Source: Chrysomallon squamiferum
Taxonomy: Eukaryota; Mollusca; Gastropoda; Neomphalida; Peltospiridae
Direction of reading: 5' to 3'
NCBI GenBank assembly: GCA_012295275.1
Contig: CM022665.1
Span: 39,994,795-40,058,794 of the forward strand
Length of the DNA stretch: 64,000 bases
Part shown: positions 1 through 14,617 of the stretch, piece by piece
Numbering within the stretch: the first letter of the stretch is position 1
Layout of the letters: each line of letters begins with the position of its first letter
Notes under the pieces: generated by a model
Seen by the model: the letters and a program-made list of their open reading frames with translations, nothing else
Databases searched by the model: none
Told to the model about the DNA's origin: nothing
Program-made: the position numbers and the translations under genes

Positions 1-1496
1 TACGTCACATAACCAGCGATTAAAAATGTTGACTACATGCTAAAATAATTTAAAAACAAAAAATTTAAATTTAAAAAAAAAAAAAATCATTCATTCTTTC
101 TATAAACGGAAACTTAAAATATCAGAGCCAAACAATTTGAAACGATACTTCTTTCGATTCAAAAGAAAGCCTTAATTTTCTTTAAAAAAAAAAAATAAAA
201 TAAAAAAATTATCTAATTCAACGAAACCGATTTGCGTTAAGGTTTCCTTCTCTGCCGATACAAAAGGTCAGTGTGGTAGTTAAAAGGTCAAATGATCTGG
301 AGTAACTACAAAAATAGAACTCTAAAAAGAAAAACGGACCATTAAAAAAAAAAAAAAGAAAAAAAAAAAAATACGAAAAAAAAAAAAAAAAAAAAATTAT
401 TAAAAGCGACTCAGCAAATAATTGCAAAACAGTAATTCACTTCGCAGTGACAAATTTTCAATTTAGATTTTTCCACAGCTGGATCTGTGCTCATTTCCTG
501 CCGATGAGAATGGCACACGGGTTAAAACTCTTAAAAGCCACAGTTGTAAAACACTAATCACGGGTTTTAAACTGGCTCGCGCCGCGGGGTCGCGTCTCAG
601 CAACGGATCGGAACGGAAATATCAACAGCCTGCACCATTTTACATGAAGGTTGTTATTGCGTAATAGAGAGAGAGAATAAAAAATAAAAAAAAACCAGCT
701 AAATTTTGGAAGAGGATAATAAAACAAATCAGACAAAAAATAATAATAATAATAATAATAATAATGTTGAGAAGCTGAACAAAAATAAAAGAAAAATATC
801 ATAAGGGAATCAAACGAAGTATAATATTTCAAATGTTACTGTGCACCAATGTGTAGATATCTAACTTTGTATGTATGTATGTATTTAGGTATGAATATTC
901 TCTGTTTTTTTCTACGTCTGATTAGACTCTGCACTTAGACAATATTCTGAAACGCACTGGCGCAGGAGGACAAAGTCCAGTCACGACCTCACAAATGTCA
1001 GATGCCGCCGACGAGACTCGAACGTAAGGCACCCTCACTCCGAAGACGGCTGTCTGTCTGTCTGTCTGTACGTATGTACTACATGTGTATGTATGCATGT
1101 ACATCACAAAAACAAATATTTTTAAAATCTGTAATAAACAGGAACAAGTGCATCTTTCCTATACTAAATTCATTTCCGGCAGCCATATTGAAAATTATTA
1201 GCTCAGAAAAAGTAGTTCCTCGACAAGCACTCTTAATTAACCAATCAAATTGCTCGTCATTTCCGAGAGTTTTTAATATCAATAAGATGAACTTGTGCTC
1301 TCGTCAGTTGGACAAAGAAAATCTGCCGGGCTGTTGTTACACGACGTGACGACAGGAAAACCAATTACCTGTTTCCATCAGAAAAATTGTAAATTTGACC
1401 CCTTCATAACTGACAGACCTAGAAACCGAGTTCTCCAACACTGTCTACGTCTTCACTAAAGTCACTTTTCTCCTTAATGGAAAAGGTTCACGTCTG
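1..1496. other. Non-coding AT-rich stretch
   Basis: No convincing gene. It holds A-rich homopolymer blocks (about 344-396), a (TAA)n run at 741-765 and a short CTGT run near 1050-1070. A locally CpG-rich patch lies near 570-620. Open frames here are low-complexity Phe/Lys readings of A/T tracts. A motif near 1150-1200 that reads as an ATATTGAAA/TTTCAATAT-type sequence has the look of an old dispersed repeat but has no definable ends. Confidence 0.6.
1012..1024 (-). other. tRNA B-box-like motif, possible SINE relic
   Basis: On the minus strand the sequence reads CGTTCGAGTCTCG, close to the RNA polymerase III B box (GGTTCGANTCC). The upstream part on the minus strand degenerates into a CTGT/ACAG tract and no clear A box is visible, so this is at best a truncated tRNA-derived SINE. 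A chance match is quite possible. Confidence 0.25.
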
Positions 1497-2240
<744 letters not shown>

Positions 2241-3040
2241 CTCTCTGACTTTAATTCTGGCTAATATTACTAAGTTAATACATACATACTTCATACTCCT
2301 CCAAGGCTTAACGAAAACAAATACAAAATGTGATTACTCCAAATGAGATCATTAAATTCACTAAGGAAAATGAATCGAAATGACATTCGAAGTCGACATT
2401 AATGTTTGATTGATGTCAGTTAACGATCATGAGGTTAGGCAATGCAGTCTTGTTTGTCTTTGTTGTTGGCTTTTTAAGTATTTTAATCTTTGCTGTGAAT
2501 CAGATAAGTATGATCCTCGGCTGATTTATGGTATGTAAGATGCACGCTGATAAAGACATCTTCGACAACGTTATCTTTGAAAAAGCAAGTCGAGGTTAGA
2601 GGTGAAATGGTGAAAATGAGAACGGAGTGCGGACTGGATATATTTCGATAAGAAATATGACGTTATCGTTTAAGACTTTGCTTAAATATAAAGTATTTTT
2701 TCGATCTTTTTGTTTGTTTATTTATTTATTTTTTAAATTTTATTAACTTATTTACTTTAATATAAAAAATATATATATAATAAAAAAAAAAAAACAAAAA
2801 AAAAAAAAAAAAAAAAACGTGAAGATAGTTTGGATGAAACGTGAATGAAATACATGCACATAATTATATGCATATTCACACGTAAGCACTGGCATACAGA
2901 TAGATATATATATATATATACTAAGATGGACGGCAACTGTATAAGAAAGAAATAAGAAATAGAAATCTTAGGTGTGTTAGTTAAAGGGAAGCGTCTAATT
3001 GCGAGGACAAAGAAAAATTGAACTACTATATATCTCCAGG
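2241..3040. other. Intergenic or intronic AT-rich DNA
   Basis: No gene seen. It holds a TTTA/T-rich patch (about 2710-2735; on the minus strand this supplies several AATAAA-like hexamers), a poly(A) block (2780-2817) and a short (TA)n at about 2905-2921. Confidence 0.6.
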
Positions 3041-3170
<130 letters not shown>

Positions 3171-3231
3171 AGAGAACGAGGAAACCATAGTGTTAAAGGA
3201 AAATGTGTTTGTAATATAGCGAACTAATTGA

Positions 3232-3451
3232 TTAGCAAAGGTCAAGCGAAAGCAAACTGTCCCTCAGCTGGACTTTAACTTGTTTCAAGCCCATACGTTT
3301 AGAGATGAATGCACGTGCCAATTCGCGCCGTGACCACTTAGCCCAAACGTTGATTAAATCAGCAAAAGGCGATACATTTGGAGCAAGTTTATGAAGACAA
3401 GGTGATTTGACTTCATCTATTTCTTCAAACAAGTGACGACTTTGAAGTGTA
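3232..3451 (-). CDS. Candidate orphan 3'-terminal exon, function unknown
   Basis: On the minus strand, an acceptor-like TTTAACAG is followed by 73 uninterrupted codons and a TAA stop. The reading is not low-complexity, unlike almost everything around it. It starts TLQSRHLFEEIDEVKSP and passes through FADLINVWAKWSRRELARAF to end RDSLLSLDLC. GC is higher than the flanks and there is no in-frame ATG near the left end, so it would be an internal-to-terminal exon. The pyrimidine tract before the AG is weak, which lowers confidence. AATAAA-type hexamers occur on the minus strand near 2717-2733, beyond the GA tract. I do not recognise the family; helix-rich composition (Trp, Arg, Ala, Leu) is all that can be said. 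Alternatives are a pseudogene fragment or a chance open frame. Confidence 0.35.
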
Positions 3452-5092
3452 CTGTTAAACACCTATCATCCATAAAATTTTCTAACTGCCCATTTATCAT
3501 GTGAAACAGCCTTGTAGGCAAGTGAAGAACCAGAGAACAGTTACATACTTTTTGGTCGACTATTTTTTTTTTTTTTTTTTTTTTTTTATTATTTATTTAT
3601 AAAATTCATTTCATTTTGCAGGCTTTATCTTTCATGCTGATGACTGATGTCGTCTACAGATTTTTTTTTTTTTTTTGTTAGTTCTAATGATTGAGTAGTT
3701 TCGAAAAGACATATCATTCAAAAATTAAAAAACATCGCAGAAGAAGGAATGGATAACTTATCGACTACGAAGACGTCAGCAACAACAACAACAACAACAA
3801 CAGCAGCAGCAGCAGCAACAGCAACAACAACAATAGCAATAATAATAATAATAACAATAACAATAACAGTAACAATAAAGAAGAAGAAGAAGAAGAAGAA
3901 AACAAAATTTAATTAATAAAACAAAACAAAACGAATTCCCCAAAGAGGCGTCTCTTAATATTTGTTAACAGTCTATTTACGACTGGTAAAAGGTGATAAG
4001 GTTTAACTGATTCTTTCCTCTTCGTTACGTCCGTATGATTACGTCCAATTGACTGGTTCATGGTTGATTATGTTTACACGTATTCAGTAAAATGTCCGCT
4101 GTGGATTCATTATTCGCGTTATGTACGGTAATACGGTTATCTGTGCCGTCACGTTGTGTCTATAATTAGCGAACACTGCAACAGGGAAATATATTGGTAG
4201 ATCTAAATCATTTAGCTGCGTCGTTTTTCACAATTAAGGGGTTATATGAACCCTTACTTCAACCGGACCAGTGACGCCTAGCTGTTTATTAGCTGAGGTT
4301 GTTTTGCCGTTTTTGTGTTTCTTGTTAAAACTGTTGGTTCTGTCCTTTGCATATAATATGTAAATAAATGGCTAATACAGTGAATCTTTGTTTCTGTTCT
4401 CTCCATATTTCTTTATTTCTTTATTTATTTATTTATTTATTTATTTATTTTGATGACAAATTCGATCCAGAAGGTCCTGGGAACGAATCTCAATTATGCG
4501 AACCGGGTCGTATTCAGAATGAACACACCAACATACTAACGTTATACCGATATTTATATACACTAACATAAAATCACATGAAGTATATTAATACTTGTAA
4601 CTTTCTAACAACATTTGTAATTATCATCTTCATTATATATCATAAAACATGTAGCGACAAAAAAAATATATTAATAATACAAAGACTTTTTAAGTGATTC
4701 AGTAATTAAAGGTGAAAATACCTACGAACTGACGTATCTACGAACAAACGCGCACGTCATTTTAAGAATGGAAAAAATCTGGTAAGAGTCTCGACATAAT
4801 TACATCATTTTTTTCTGATTGAGAGTTTTTATCACGTTCTCTTCACACGCTGATTTGAAACATGTGCTTTGTGGTTTTAATTTTCAGTATTTAAAATTTC
4901 GTTAAATCACAGCTGTTATTAGTGAAGATAAGTGTTTACTCATAAATAGTTTTTATCAACAAGATAAGCTAAATTTGGTTTTAAACTGTAAACACTCCAA
5001 ACACATGTTGTTTAAAATTTAGTCAAATTAAACACAGATAAGCAAGTCACACGCTATTTTGAGTTTTACTTTATCAGCAATTCTTTCTTTCT
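3452..5092. other. Non-coding stretch
   Basis: No gene seen. It contains poly(T) at about 3563-3588 and 3660-3676, and a TTTA run at about 4413-4450. A TTTTGCAG acceptor-like string ends at 3620, but the open stretch after it is short and has no donor. Confidence 0.55.
3777..3900. repeat. Mixed trinucleotide repeat (CAA, CAG, AAT, GAA)
   Basis: Successive blocks of CAA, CAG, AAT/AAC and GAA triplets. The gradual change of triplet is typical of a mutating trinucleotide microsatellite. It is not inside a reading frame with other coding signs. Confidence 0.9.
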
Positions 5093-5560
<468 letters not shown>

Positions 5561-6218
5561 TCTCTCACTCTCTGTATTTGTCCGTCATTCACTTTCTCTC
5601 TCCCTCACTCTCATCCTTCTCTCTCTCCTGTCTCTTTCTCTGACTCACAACTTTCTGTATATCACTTAAATTATCTCTCTCTCTCTCTCTTTGTTTTATT
5701 AAAAGCATCTGAATTTAAAGACCATACTTAATAGAACACGCACTCATAAACCAATAAAATCCAAGCGTTTTGGCCGTTTACGAATCTCTTTAAAGCATCA
5801 TACCACATATCGCACGCTTCACACTTAAAGCACCTCCTCTTTAACCGTTATCACATCTCGTATAAACTTCTTCTATCTACGCTACCACGTCCCTTGTGGT
5901 TTTTTAGGTTTTTTTTTTAGCTAGAACCCACATCAAATGATTTCCAGTCAGTCCACAGTTTGCCGGTATACTTTAGTGTTTAATATTTAATAAGCTTTAT
6001 CTGACAAAATCGTTCTTTCCTTTGAAAGTTTCAGAAACTCGACAGGTGAAAAAAAAAAAAAAATATTGATGGACGACCAATGACTGTTTTATTTGCCTCA
6101 GAATAATTCTTCTTAGAAATGCACCGAGCGACTTGTAAACAGGCATGTACACGTTGATCTTTGTTTAAGGTAAATCCCCCATCAGTGTAAAGATTCCTAG
6201 ACTTGTGATGTTTAGTTT

Positions 6219-6221
<3 letters not shown>
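5561..6221. other. Non-coding stretch
   Basis: CT-rich decay of the preceding array to about 5690, then unique AT-rich DNA with a poly(A) at about 6049-6062. No gene seen. Confidence 0.6.

Positions 6222-6304
<83 letters not shown>
6222..6304. repeat. (CT)n microsatellite
   Basis: Pure CT dinucleotide run of about 80 bases. Confidence 0.97.
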
Positions 6305-6307
<3 letters not shown>

Positions 6308-7039
6308 TCATCCCTATCTTTCTGTTTCTGTCTCTCTTTCTCTCGTTCGTTTTCATCTTTCTCTCGTTATTGCTTTCCTTACCTATCGTCCACTCTACCC
6401 ATGCCTCAGTAAGTAAAGTAATCTATCAGTGACTGTTTCTATCTGTCATCCTGTCTATTTATCTATGTATGTAGTATATCTGTCTGCTTAGCTACCTACC
6501 TGCCTATCTGTATAAGTGTATGTTTTGTCTGCCTGTCTATTTATCTTTCTGTCGTTTTTTTTTTTTTTTTTTATGTGTCTGTCTTCATCATTAATCAACA
6601 TGGATACATGTCAGTCGATCTATCTCACCGTCTCATTCTTTTTGTCTACTTTACATTATCTGACCACACAGCTTCTTCTCACGCCTTCGTCTGTACTTTA
6701 TTGACCACGGTTTTCATCTGAAACAGCGATACCCGAAAAATAAACAAAAATCTCCGGCAACAGAAGAAAAATGATCGCCAGTTAAGCCAGCTTGACGAAA
6801 CCTGGATATAATTATGTCGACTTGCTGGAAGTGATTGCCAAATGTCCCCGCGGAATACAGATACATCATTTGGTCAATAACGGCAATCTTATCTCTGGTT
6901 ATTAAGTTCGGCTGCAGCTATGCAGTTTTTCCCTATTCTCGCGATCTGCACTTGGCCGCGCTTCGATATTTTCAATATGGCAGGCAGCAAGCAGCAAGCA
7001 ACACGGTCGACAACTCATCAGCGTTGAGATTTCGCGTGC

Positions 7040-7081
<42 letters not shown>

Positions 7082-7504
7082 ATGATATAATTTTTACATG
7101 TCAGGATCAAGCATCGGTTGAGGTTTTCGTAATCATCATCGTTGTCGTTCCTTCACATCATGGCTGTTGGCTGTTTTTCGTGGGACGGTCTCAGCGTCCA
7201 GACTTCTAAAACGCTGGTAATGCGCTACTAGACTGATGCGACTGGAAATTGGACGTGTCTTTTACGTATCGTGTGTTATGGCGGCGAGCAGGAGGGGGCT
7301 GAGTTAGAGAGTATTTGCTGGCGAAATTAGAAAACAATTTACAGAGCCTATTAGCTGGAACAAAAATTTTTGTCTACGTTTAGCAACAGTTATTTTCGGA
7401 AATCTCGTCCTGGGAGCCGGTAATAGTATCGTAGGTGGTCTACGTCATGACGTGTCGCAGGTCACAGGGTCAATGACACATTCACATACACGCACTTAGA
7501 ATAA
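6305..7504. other. Non-coding stretch with a CpG-richer block
   Basis: Pyrimidine-rich to about 6690, then a distinctly more GC/CpG-rich block at about 6780-7046 (for example CCCCGCGG and CTCGCGATC). A poly(A) of about 32 bases (7047-7078) follows, then a second richer stretch to about 7460. The block could be regulatory or an old insertion; a poly(A) at its right end would suit a retroposed sequence. No reading frame in it resembles a known domain. Confidence 0.45.
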
Positions 7505-7710
7505 GTCGTAAGTTTAAAATAATATTTTGCAGTTCCAAAATATGTGTGTCGTAAGTTTAAAATAATATTTTGGAGTTAAAAATATATACATGTCGTAAGT
7601 TTAAAATAATATTTTGCAGTTCAAAAACAAAACTACAAAAAAAAAAAAAAAAAAAAAAAAAACAACAACAACATAATAATATGTTGTATGTTTAAAATAA
7701 TATTTTGAAG
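7505..7710 (+). repeat. Short tandem array, ~45-bp unit, four copies
   Basis: Four copies of a unit beginning GTCGTAAGTTTAAAATAATA start at about 7505, 7548, 7592 and 7683. The last reads GTTGTATG in place of GTCGTAAG and is separated from the third by a poly(A)/CAA insertion. The core TTTAAAATAATATTTT is conserved in all four. Confidence 0.85.
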
Positions 7711-8350
7711 ATCAGAACTGTACCTCAGAAAATCACCAATTAGAAACCATGCGACCACCTTTATTTATATCTGACAACATTTCTGTTATTTATTATTTGA
7801 TGTAAATTCATTTCGTCTTCTAAGATATTTCCACCACGACGTTCATTAGTCTCGCTTTCGCTATAATTGTAGTCACTTCTTTGACTTCGATATTTTTCAA
7901 TGTTAATTGGTTATTTATCCTTTCAATCTATGAGCCAATCTTTTCTTTGGACTTACAGTGATTTATTTCACACATTCCAAGTAATAAGCCTTAAAGCAGA
8001 TAGAAATTTATTAAGGGTGCTAATCTGAATTACGCTTCTTAATCTTCTGGTGTTTTGTGTCTTCAGTAATATTTAAACGGATCACTCAATAATGTTCCAC
8101 TATGCATTATTATTTTTTCCCACGTTAAAAGAACTAACAATAGATTATTCTGTGTATTATTTTGCATTTCAAAACATTAAAATATAAAAATATATGCATG
8201 TTGGTTTCTTTATTTACGTTGTCTGCAATTCAAATTGAAATAGCTGTAATTGCGTTTTTCAAAATTTGTCGCCATTTTTTTTTTTTTTCATGAGAGTTAT
8301 AGAATAATAAGTTGTTCAGTATCGGCGTGTGAGTGAGAGAAGAGAAGAGA

Positions 8351-8351
<1 letters not shown>

Positions 8352-8401
<50 letters not shown>
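8352..8401. repeat. (GA)n microsatellite
   Basis: Pure GA run of about 50 bases. Confidence 0.95.
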
Positions 8402-8407
<6 letters not shown>

Positions 8408-8512
8408 TTACCTTTCTCTATCAGGTTAACTATTGACAAAAGTTTAGAGTTTTCAAAATTTATTATTGATTATGTCAGTATGATAATGATAATTTAAAAA
8501 CAAATATATAAT

Positions 8513-8519
8513 CTATCTC

Positions 8520-8552
<33 letters not shown>

Positions 8553-8568
8553 ATATATATATATATAT
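8513..8568. repeat. (TCTA)n then (TA)n
   Basis: Tetranucleotide CTAT run passing directly into a TA dinucleotide run. Confidence 0.95.
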
Positions 8569-9079
8569 AAATAAAATAAAATAACAATTATACTAAAACG
8601 ATTTACCTGTAGTTTTTGTAACCAACCATTTGTTATTACTTCAAAAAAAAATGCAATACTGAAAAGATTTAAAATACACTTCTAAATAGGGTTTATTTAT
8701 TTTTCCTCTAAAAAAAAATTAAAAAACTAAAAGATATCTTACTAGGCTTTTTAAACATCACACAGAACTGCACATTTTTACGTCTGCTGTTAAACTATAT
8801 TCTGTGACCCAGCCACTGCATGTTTTGACAACTAATAACCGATGATAAATGACACGTCGGGATTTCATTAAACAACTTCTTTTTGTTTTTCCCTCCCTCG
8901 GCTGATGAGCACCCGTGTTGACTGATTAACGTATTATAAAATGACTCTGTTGATTTTCTTTCGCGGCGTAAAAATCACTTCATATCCCGCGTTGTCTCCA
9001 GGGAGTTAAGCAAACGAGGAATCTAAGCACTGGGCTATATGATTTATATCATGTGTTTACAAAACAGAAGAGAACTGTG

Positions 9080-9113
<34 letters not shown>

Positions 9114-9525
9114 TCTTATTAACCAGATTGCCCATCCCGGACGAAATTCTTGTCTTCGTAATAATTATTATAGTTCCGGCTTGTCGTAATTATTAATTTC
9201 TTGTTATCGTTATAATTATTATAGTTTATTTCGTCATCTGAAGTATTATAGTTGCTTGTCCCTATTATAATTATCACAGCCTTTGGACGTCATGGCAGTT
9301 GTTATAGTTTTTGTCATCAGCACACTACGTTTATTATAACATGTTCTGTGGTTTAGCTTGTTGATTCGGACTCCTAAGGTAGCGAGGTATTTTTCTGTGC
9401 AGTTTGAAAAGTTCATTGTACGTACGTACGTATGTATAATCATTATTTTGTCCAGAAAAGCCTGTACGGATTTTAGACTGGTTAAAAGCAGATATTTGGC
9501 ATCTCTGTTATTACTATTATTATGC

Positions 9526-9556
<31 letters not shown>

Positions 9557-10635
9557 GTTGTTATTGTTTGTGCTGTTAGTAGTAGGCAGTAATAGTTTTG
9601 ATATTCGTTAAAGTAAAATCATCATCATCATCATCATCTTCATCGTCATTAACACCACTTTAATCATCGTTCATCATCATCGTATCGTCACAATCATTTA
9701 TTTATTTTTCATCACTAATCTGAACTCACGAAATTCCGCGAAATTCTTTAAAAAATCTTAACAAAAACTAAAAAACAACAGCATCGAAACCTGCATCAGA
9801 AACCTGCTACTGATTATAACGAACTCAAAATCTTATCCTCCCTCACTAATCCCATAATCATCTTCTGGTCAAAGGGTGCTTCGCTAATCTCGCAGCTTTA
9901 GCCATAATTTTGTTGGGGATTTTGGGGGTTTTTTTTTTTTTGCACATGGAGCAGAGAGTGTCTCTTTCAACAACAAACGTCTTCTCTCTGAGAAAAATGT
10001 GTAATTTCGCACGCACCTGCTACATTATATCGAGTAACGAGAGCGTATTACACAGACACACAAGTGTAATTGGTTTTGACTTCGGCTCATAATTATGAGT
10101 GTGCTGATATTCGCTCTGAAGGCAATCCTTTAATTAGAACTGACAAGCCGTGGTATCCCTGTATCGGGAAAAAAAAGAAAAAGAAAGAAAGAAAACGCCG
10201 AGCTTTAGGCCAGTTCATCGGCCAGGTTAAATGGACTCTACAAAAATAATTCGAAAGTCAGCCGGTCATGATAATGCAATATTCGATTCCTTCGTCTTGC
10301 AGGAGCGCAGACTGAATCCCCTTTCATGTAATACGCGATACGTACGATTGTTTTGAGCATTTCGAAGACGGTGCATTCGGAGACTGGTGTTTTTACTCCC
10401 TCGCAGCTTCCTTGTATATATAATTATCATTTTACATGTCCTAATCCTTTGCCTCACGGCGAATACTGATATATATCACTTTCGTAAATAATTTCCAATT
10501 TTCCCTTCCACTCCTGCGGTAGTAAACTCGTTGTGATTATTAGGGTGCTCTGTGTTAGGAAAATGGATTAATATGCAAATATTCTGTCCCTGATATACGA
10601 ATTATAGTAAACTGAAAATGTTTAACCCCTTGGAT

Positions 10636-10749
<114 letters not shown>

Positions 10750-10893
10750 GTTCTTTTTATTTATTTAAAAACATCTTTCCTTTAAAACCAGTTCATATGT
10801 TTTCTTCTCTGGCTTATCGCTTTTTCGTTTTCTTAATAATCTGTTTCCACTACAATAATGGCGCACCCTTTCCTAATATCAATAGGAATCGAA

Positions 10894-11010
10894 AACAGCA
10901 GCAGCAGCAGCAACAACAACAACAACAATAAAGATAATAATAATAATAATAATAATAATGACGATGATGATGATGATGGCTCTGATGATGATGACGACGA
11001 TGATAAAGCA
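10894..11010. repeat. Mixed trinucleotide repeat (CAG, CAA, AAT, GAT)
   Basis: Consecutive CAG, CAA, AAT and GAT/GAC triplet blocks, like the ones at 3777-3900 and 16594-16830. Confidence 0.9.
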
Positions 11011-11589
11011 GCTTTAATATAATATCTAATCTTAGACTATCAGCAGGATATTATTGTCCTTGCTCTTATTCTTCTTCATATGAAAACTTTAGGGATTATT
11101 AAGTAATTAAAATATTGATATTTTACGTTTTTACCTTTTTTCTTTTATACCAATGTTTTGCGGTCGATTTTTAATTCTACCCATTATGGTGCAATTGTGT
11201 TAAGATATAATTAATAAAGTGTACTCTTTGACTTGAGAAAAAAAAAAAAAGAAAAAAAAAAAAGATTGCAAGATAATACTACAAATTATAAGATAATCAT
11301 AAGCATTACAAGTTAATCATAAAGAACATTAAAATTCAATGTAGCACACTGTGTTGCTGTTGTAATCGTTTGTGCTGGAAAGACATTGTCGCGGTGATTC
11401 AGTACGGATATTTCTAAAGACTGCTGATGAAAACAATGTCTTGTGGGTAATTCTGTGTATTCTTGAAAAAAACTTTCCCGTAATTGTTAACAAAACCGTT
11501 TACGGATTATAATAATTCATCATCATCATATACATGTGTGGGTGCATTATGCATAAATATATATATACATTTATATGTGTTTGTATGTG

Positions 11590-11628
<39 letters not shown>

Positions 11629-13341
11629 TCAAGTGTTGTTATATTACTTTGTGAAGATTAATCTTTATTAACAATAAAGGTAACAATAATAAAACACTCC
11701 GCTAGCGACTTTAACTATATATTTTTTTTTTTTTTTTCTCTCTTATAATTATACTCATAACATCATTTCATGTGTAAATATAAAGAATTTTGTCGAGACT
11801 CTACGCGCACCATCATAATTATATTCAAAATTTACGTTTTTAATGCTGCATATCCTACGCTGCTAATATAGGGCAACGAATTCTATTGTTCCAGTTTTTG
11901 TGTAACTTCTGGAGGGCAAAAACATTTTTTTTAAAGTATAAGAAAAAGTACTTTTTCGCAAAAATGTATAACAAAAACACTACGTGAAGTAATGTTACAT
12001 TCAAACAGTGACACACACACACGCGCGCGCGCATCGGAAATCATGACTGACAGCGCACGCTTTTGTTTGTAATTATGTTTGTGTAAATGTTCTGTTCGGT
12101 ACATTAGATGGGGAAACTCGGCGACTGGAATGATAAAAGTTTTCCAAAGTTTTATTTGTGAAAACCACCCCCCCCAAAAAAAAAAAAAAAAGAGGTAACA
12201 ACGAGAGATCTTCAAGAGCAAACAAACATTCTGGAAATACCGTTAGAACCCCCATTCTTCATTAAGACGTTATAGAAATAAGTGTAACGTACGTAAAAGA
12301 AACTGGAACAGAAACAGACGTAGTCGTCAATCTATCGCTATTTCTATCAGTGAAGCTAATGTTGTTGTTGGTTTTTTTTTTTGTTGTTTAGTTGTTGGTT
12401 TTTACCTTGATTTTAATTAAGATTTTAAAAGTTATTTACTCAAACACTGTGAGTTTTGAACTGGTGGATAAAAAAAATTAAAAAAAATAAAAATTAAAAA
12501 ATTAAAAAAGTTATCTAAAATAAACGGTATGAAATTCTTTTATTTATTCTTTATTATTAATAAATATTATCTCATTTTTTTCTTCTTCTTCATCTTTTTT
12601 TTTATTATTTATTTATTTATTTATTATTATTATTATTATTATTTTTTTACATCATAAAATTTATTTATTTATTTATTTATCTATCTATCTATCTATATAG
12701 CTTATTTTGTTGTCGTTGTTATTAATATTATCATCATCATCATCATTCTTGTGAATATCACGGCCATTATCACCGTCACTATCATCATCCTCATCATCAT
12801 CAATCTCCAACTATATATTCTACAGACAAGTTCAGCAGACTAATCGAAACATAACCAAAAGAAATCTTTAATAAAACACATTGCATTCATTCAACTGTAA
12901 TATTAAATTGTCACGCTTGAAGGCAGCAAACCGAAAATATAATTATTCAGGAAATTGGCTTGTGTTTCCTATAACTGTTTGTCGGCATGTCTCGTTTTAG
13001 TTTGTTAAATTAACCAAGAAGATAAATATATATTTAAAAAAAAATAATAATAATAAATAAATAAAAAAATAAATGAAAGATAAAAAAAACGAAGAGTAAA
13101 AAAAAAAAAAAAAAAAAAAAAAAGAAAGAAAGAAAAGCACAGATATTTATAATACAAGAACATGACACTAATTATTAAGCAGTTAATACAGATTTAATAG
13201 CAAGTGTTTTGATATTTTGATATCTTCTGCAGTGTTAACGATCATGGTCCTTTTCCACGCAATATTTGCACTAAAAACCACCAGTCTGCATATAATAATA
13301 TTATCAGGTTAACTGGCTGCGGGTGATTGTAGTTTTAAACA

Positions 13342-13372
<31 letters not shown>

Positions 13373-14451
13373 TAAAAATTGAAAATGGAGTTGTTAATAG
13401 TTCATTATCCAGAGCAACTATTTGAAACATGCTCACTTTCGCTGAAAGGTGAAGCAACTCTTTTTTTTGGCACGTAATATACAAAACGTGGGTTGACAGA
13501 GTCAGTGTGTTAGTATGTTAGTGCAGAATTGGCATGATCGAAGTGTGGGCCTAATTGTCTTAGCTGAGGCTGATGGTCTTGTTGTTGTTGTTGTTGCTGT
13601 TGTTGCCGTTGTTATTTGAAAATTCTTTGAATAAGGACATCTGTGATTATATTACGTAAAGTTAAACAATCATCAAAGCGTAAAAAGTATTTTCAGACCA
13701 GTATATTTCTTTCTAACCTATTTTTTCGTTTTATTTTTGGAACCTCCATATTTGTATAACGTAAAATATCAGCATCGCCAATCAAAATGAGAAAACTCTG
13801 ACTACAATGCGTTTGCCCGAGAACAGCTGAGACTCATCTTAAAAGCACAAAACTACTCAATCCACTTTAAGTTTATTTTGAGTAATGCCTATGCCTGGAA
13901 TCATAACAGGACAAATTAGTTTGGACACTGCACTTGCCTCAGATTAATGTATTTCACGCAAGCGCACACACAAACATATCACCACTCTCGCAATTGGCGT
14001 GATGATAAAGGCGCGATCACACACCGCGACATTTGTGATAATGATTTTTTTGCATATTCTTGCACAGTATTCGTGTTTTCGTGTCGAAGACGTGTTCTCA
14101 CATCTCGTTAGAACATTCTCGTGTGAAGCTGCCTTCGCGGTTGAAGAAGGTACGTACTCACAGAGTATTGCGAATTTATGGAATATTCCCATAAGCAACT
14201 GCCCTCAGAGTAAAGACTCTAATGTTTTTAGTAATTATTTACAATATTTTCTCCTTTGCAAATGCACTCGTGATCAAGCATGTTCACACCATTTGATTTT
14301 TTGTAACGATTTGAAGCGTACGTTTAAAACAGTGTTTACTGCACTTTCTGAGCTGTAACTTACCAGTAAATAACGAATATCGATCGTCTTCAGTTTTAAC
14401 AAAAAGTTTAATAGAAATTTAATTCAAGTATTTTCATTTCTTTTTATTTTC

Positions 14452-14455
<4 letters not shown>
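11011..14455. other. Non-coding stretch
   Basis: No gene supported. It contains A-rich blocks (11239-11264, 13099-13125, 13347-13371), TA/TG repeats (about 11562-11628), TTTA and TCTA tetranucleotides (about 12600-12700) and ATC triplets (about 12730-12800). A richer block at 13980-14350 opens with AAAGGCGCGATCACACACCG, similar to the terminal repeat of the element at 57071, so it may be a degenerate MITE rather than coding DNA. Confidence 0.5.
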
Positions 14456-14510
<55 letters not shown>

Positions 14511-14577
14511 TTTTTATTATTATTATTTTTTTATTATTATTATTTATTTTATTTTTTTTTTTTTATGATCTTATTTC

Positions 14578-14615
<38 letters not shown>
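14456..14615. repeat. (ATT)n and poly(T)
   Basis: About 90 bases of ATT triplets, followed by T-rich sequence and a T homopolymer of about 35 bases at 14579-14615. Confidence 0.95.

Positions 14616-14617
<2 letters not shown>

Noticed and set aside
13999-14358. 119-codon plus-strand frame
   Set aside because: Begins within a MITE-like terminal repeat and has no recognised motif; treated as transposon relic.
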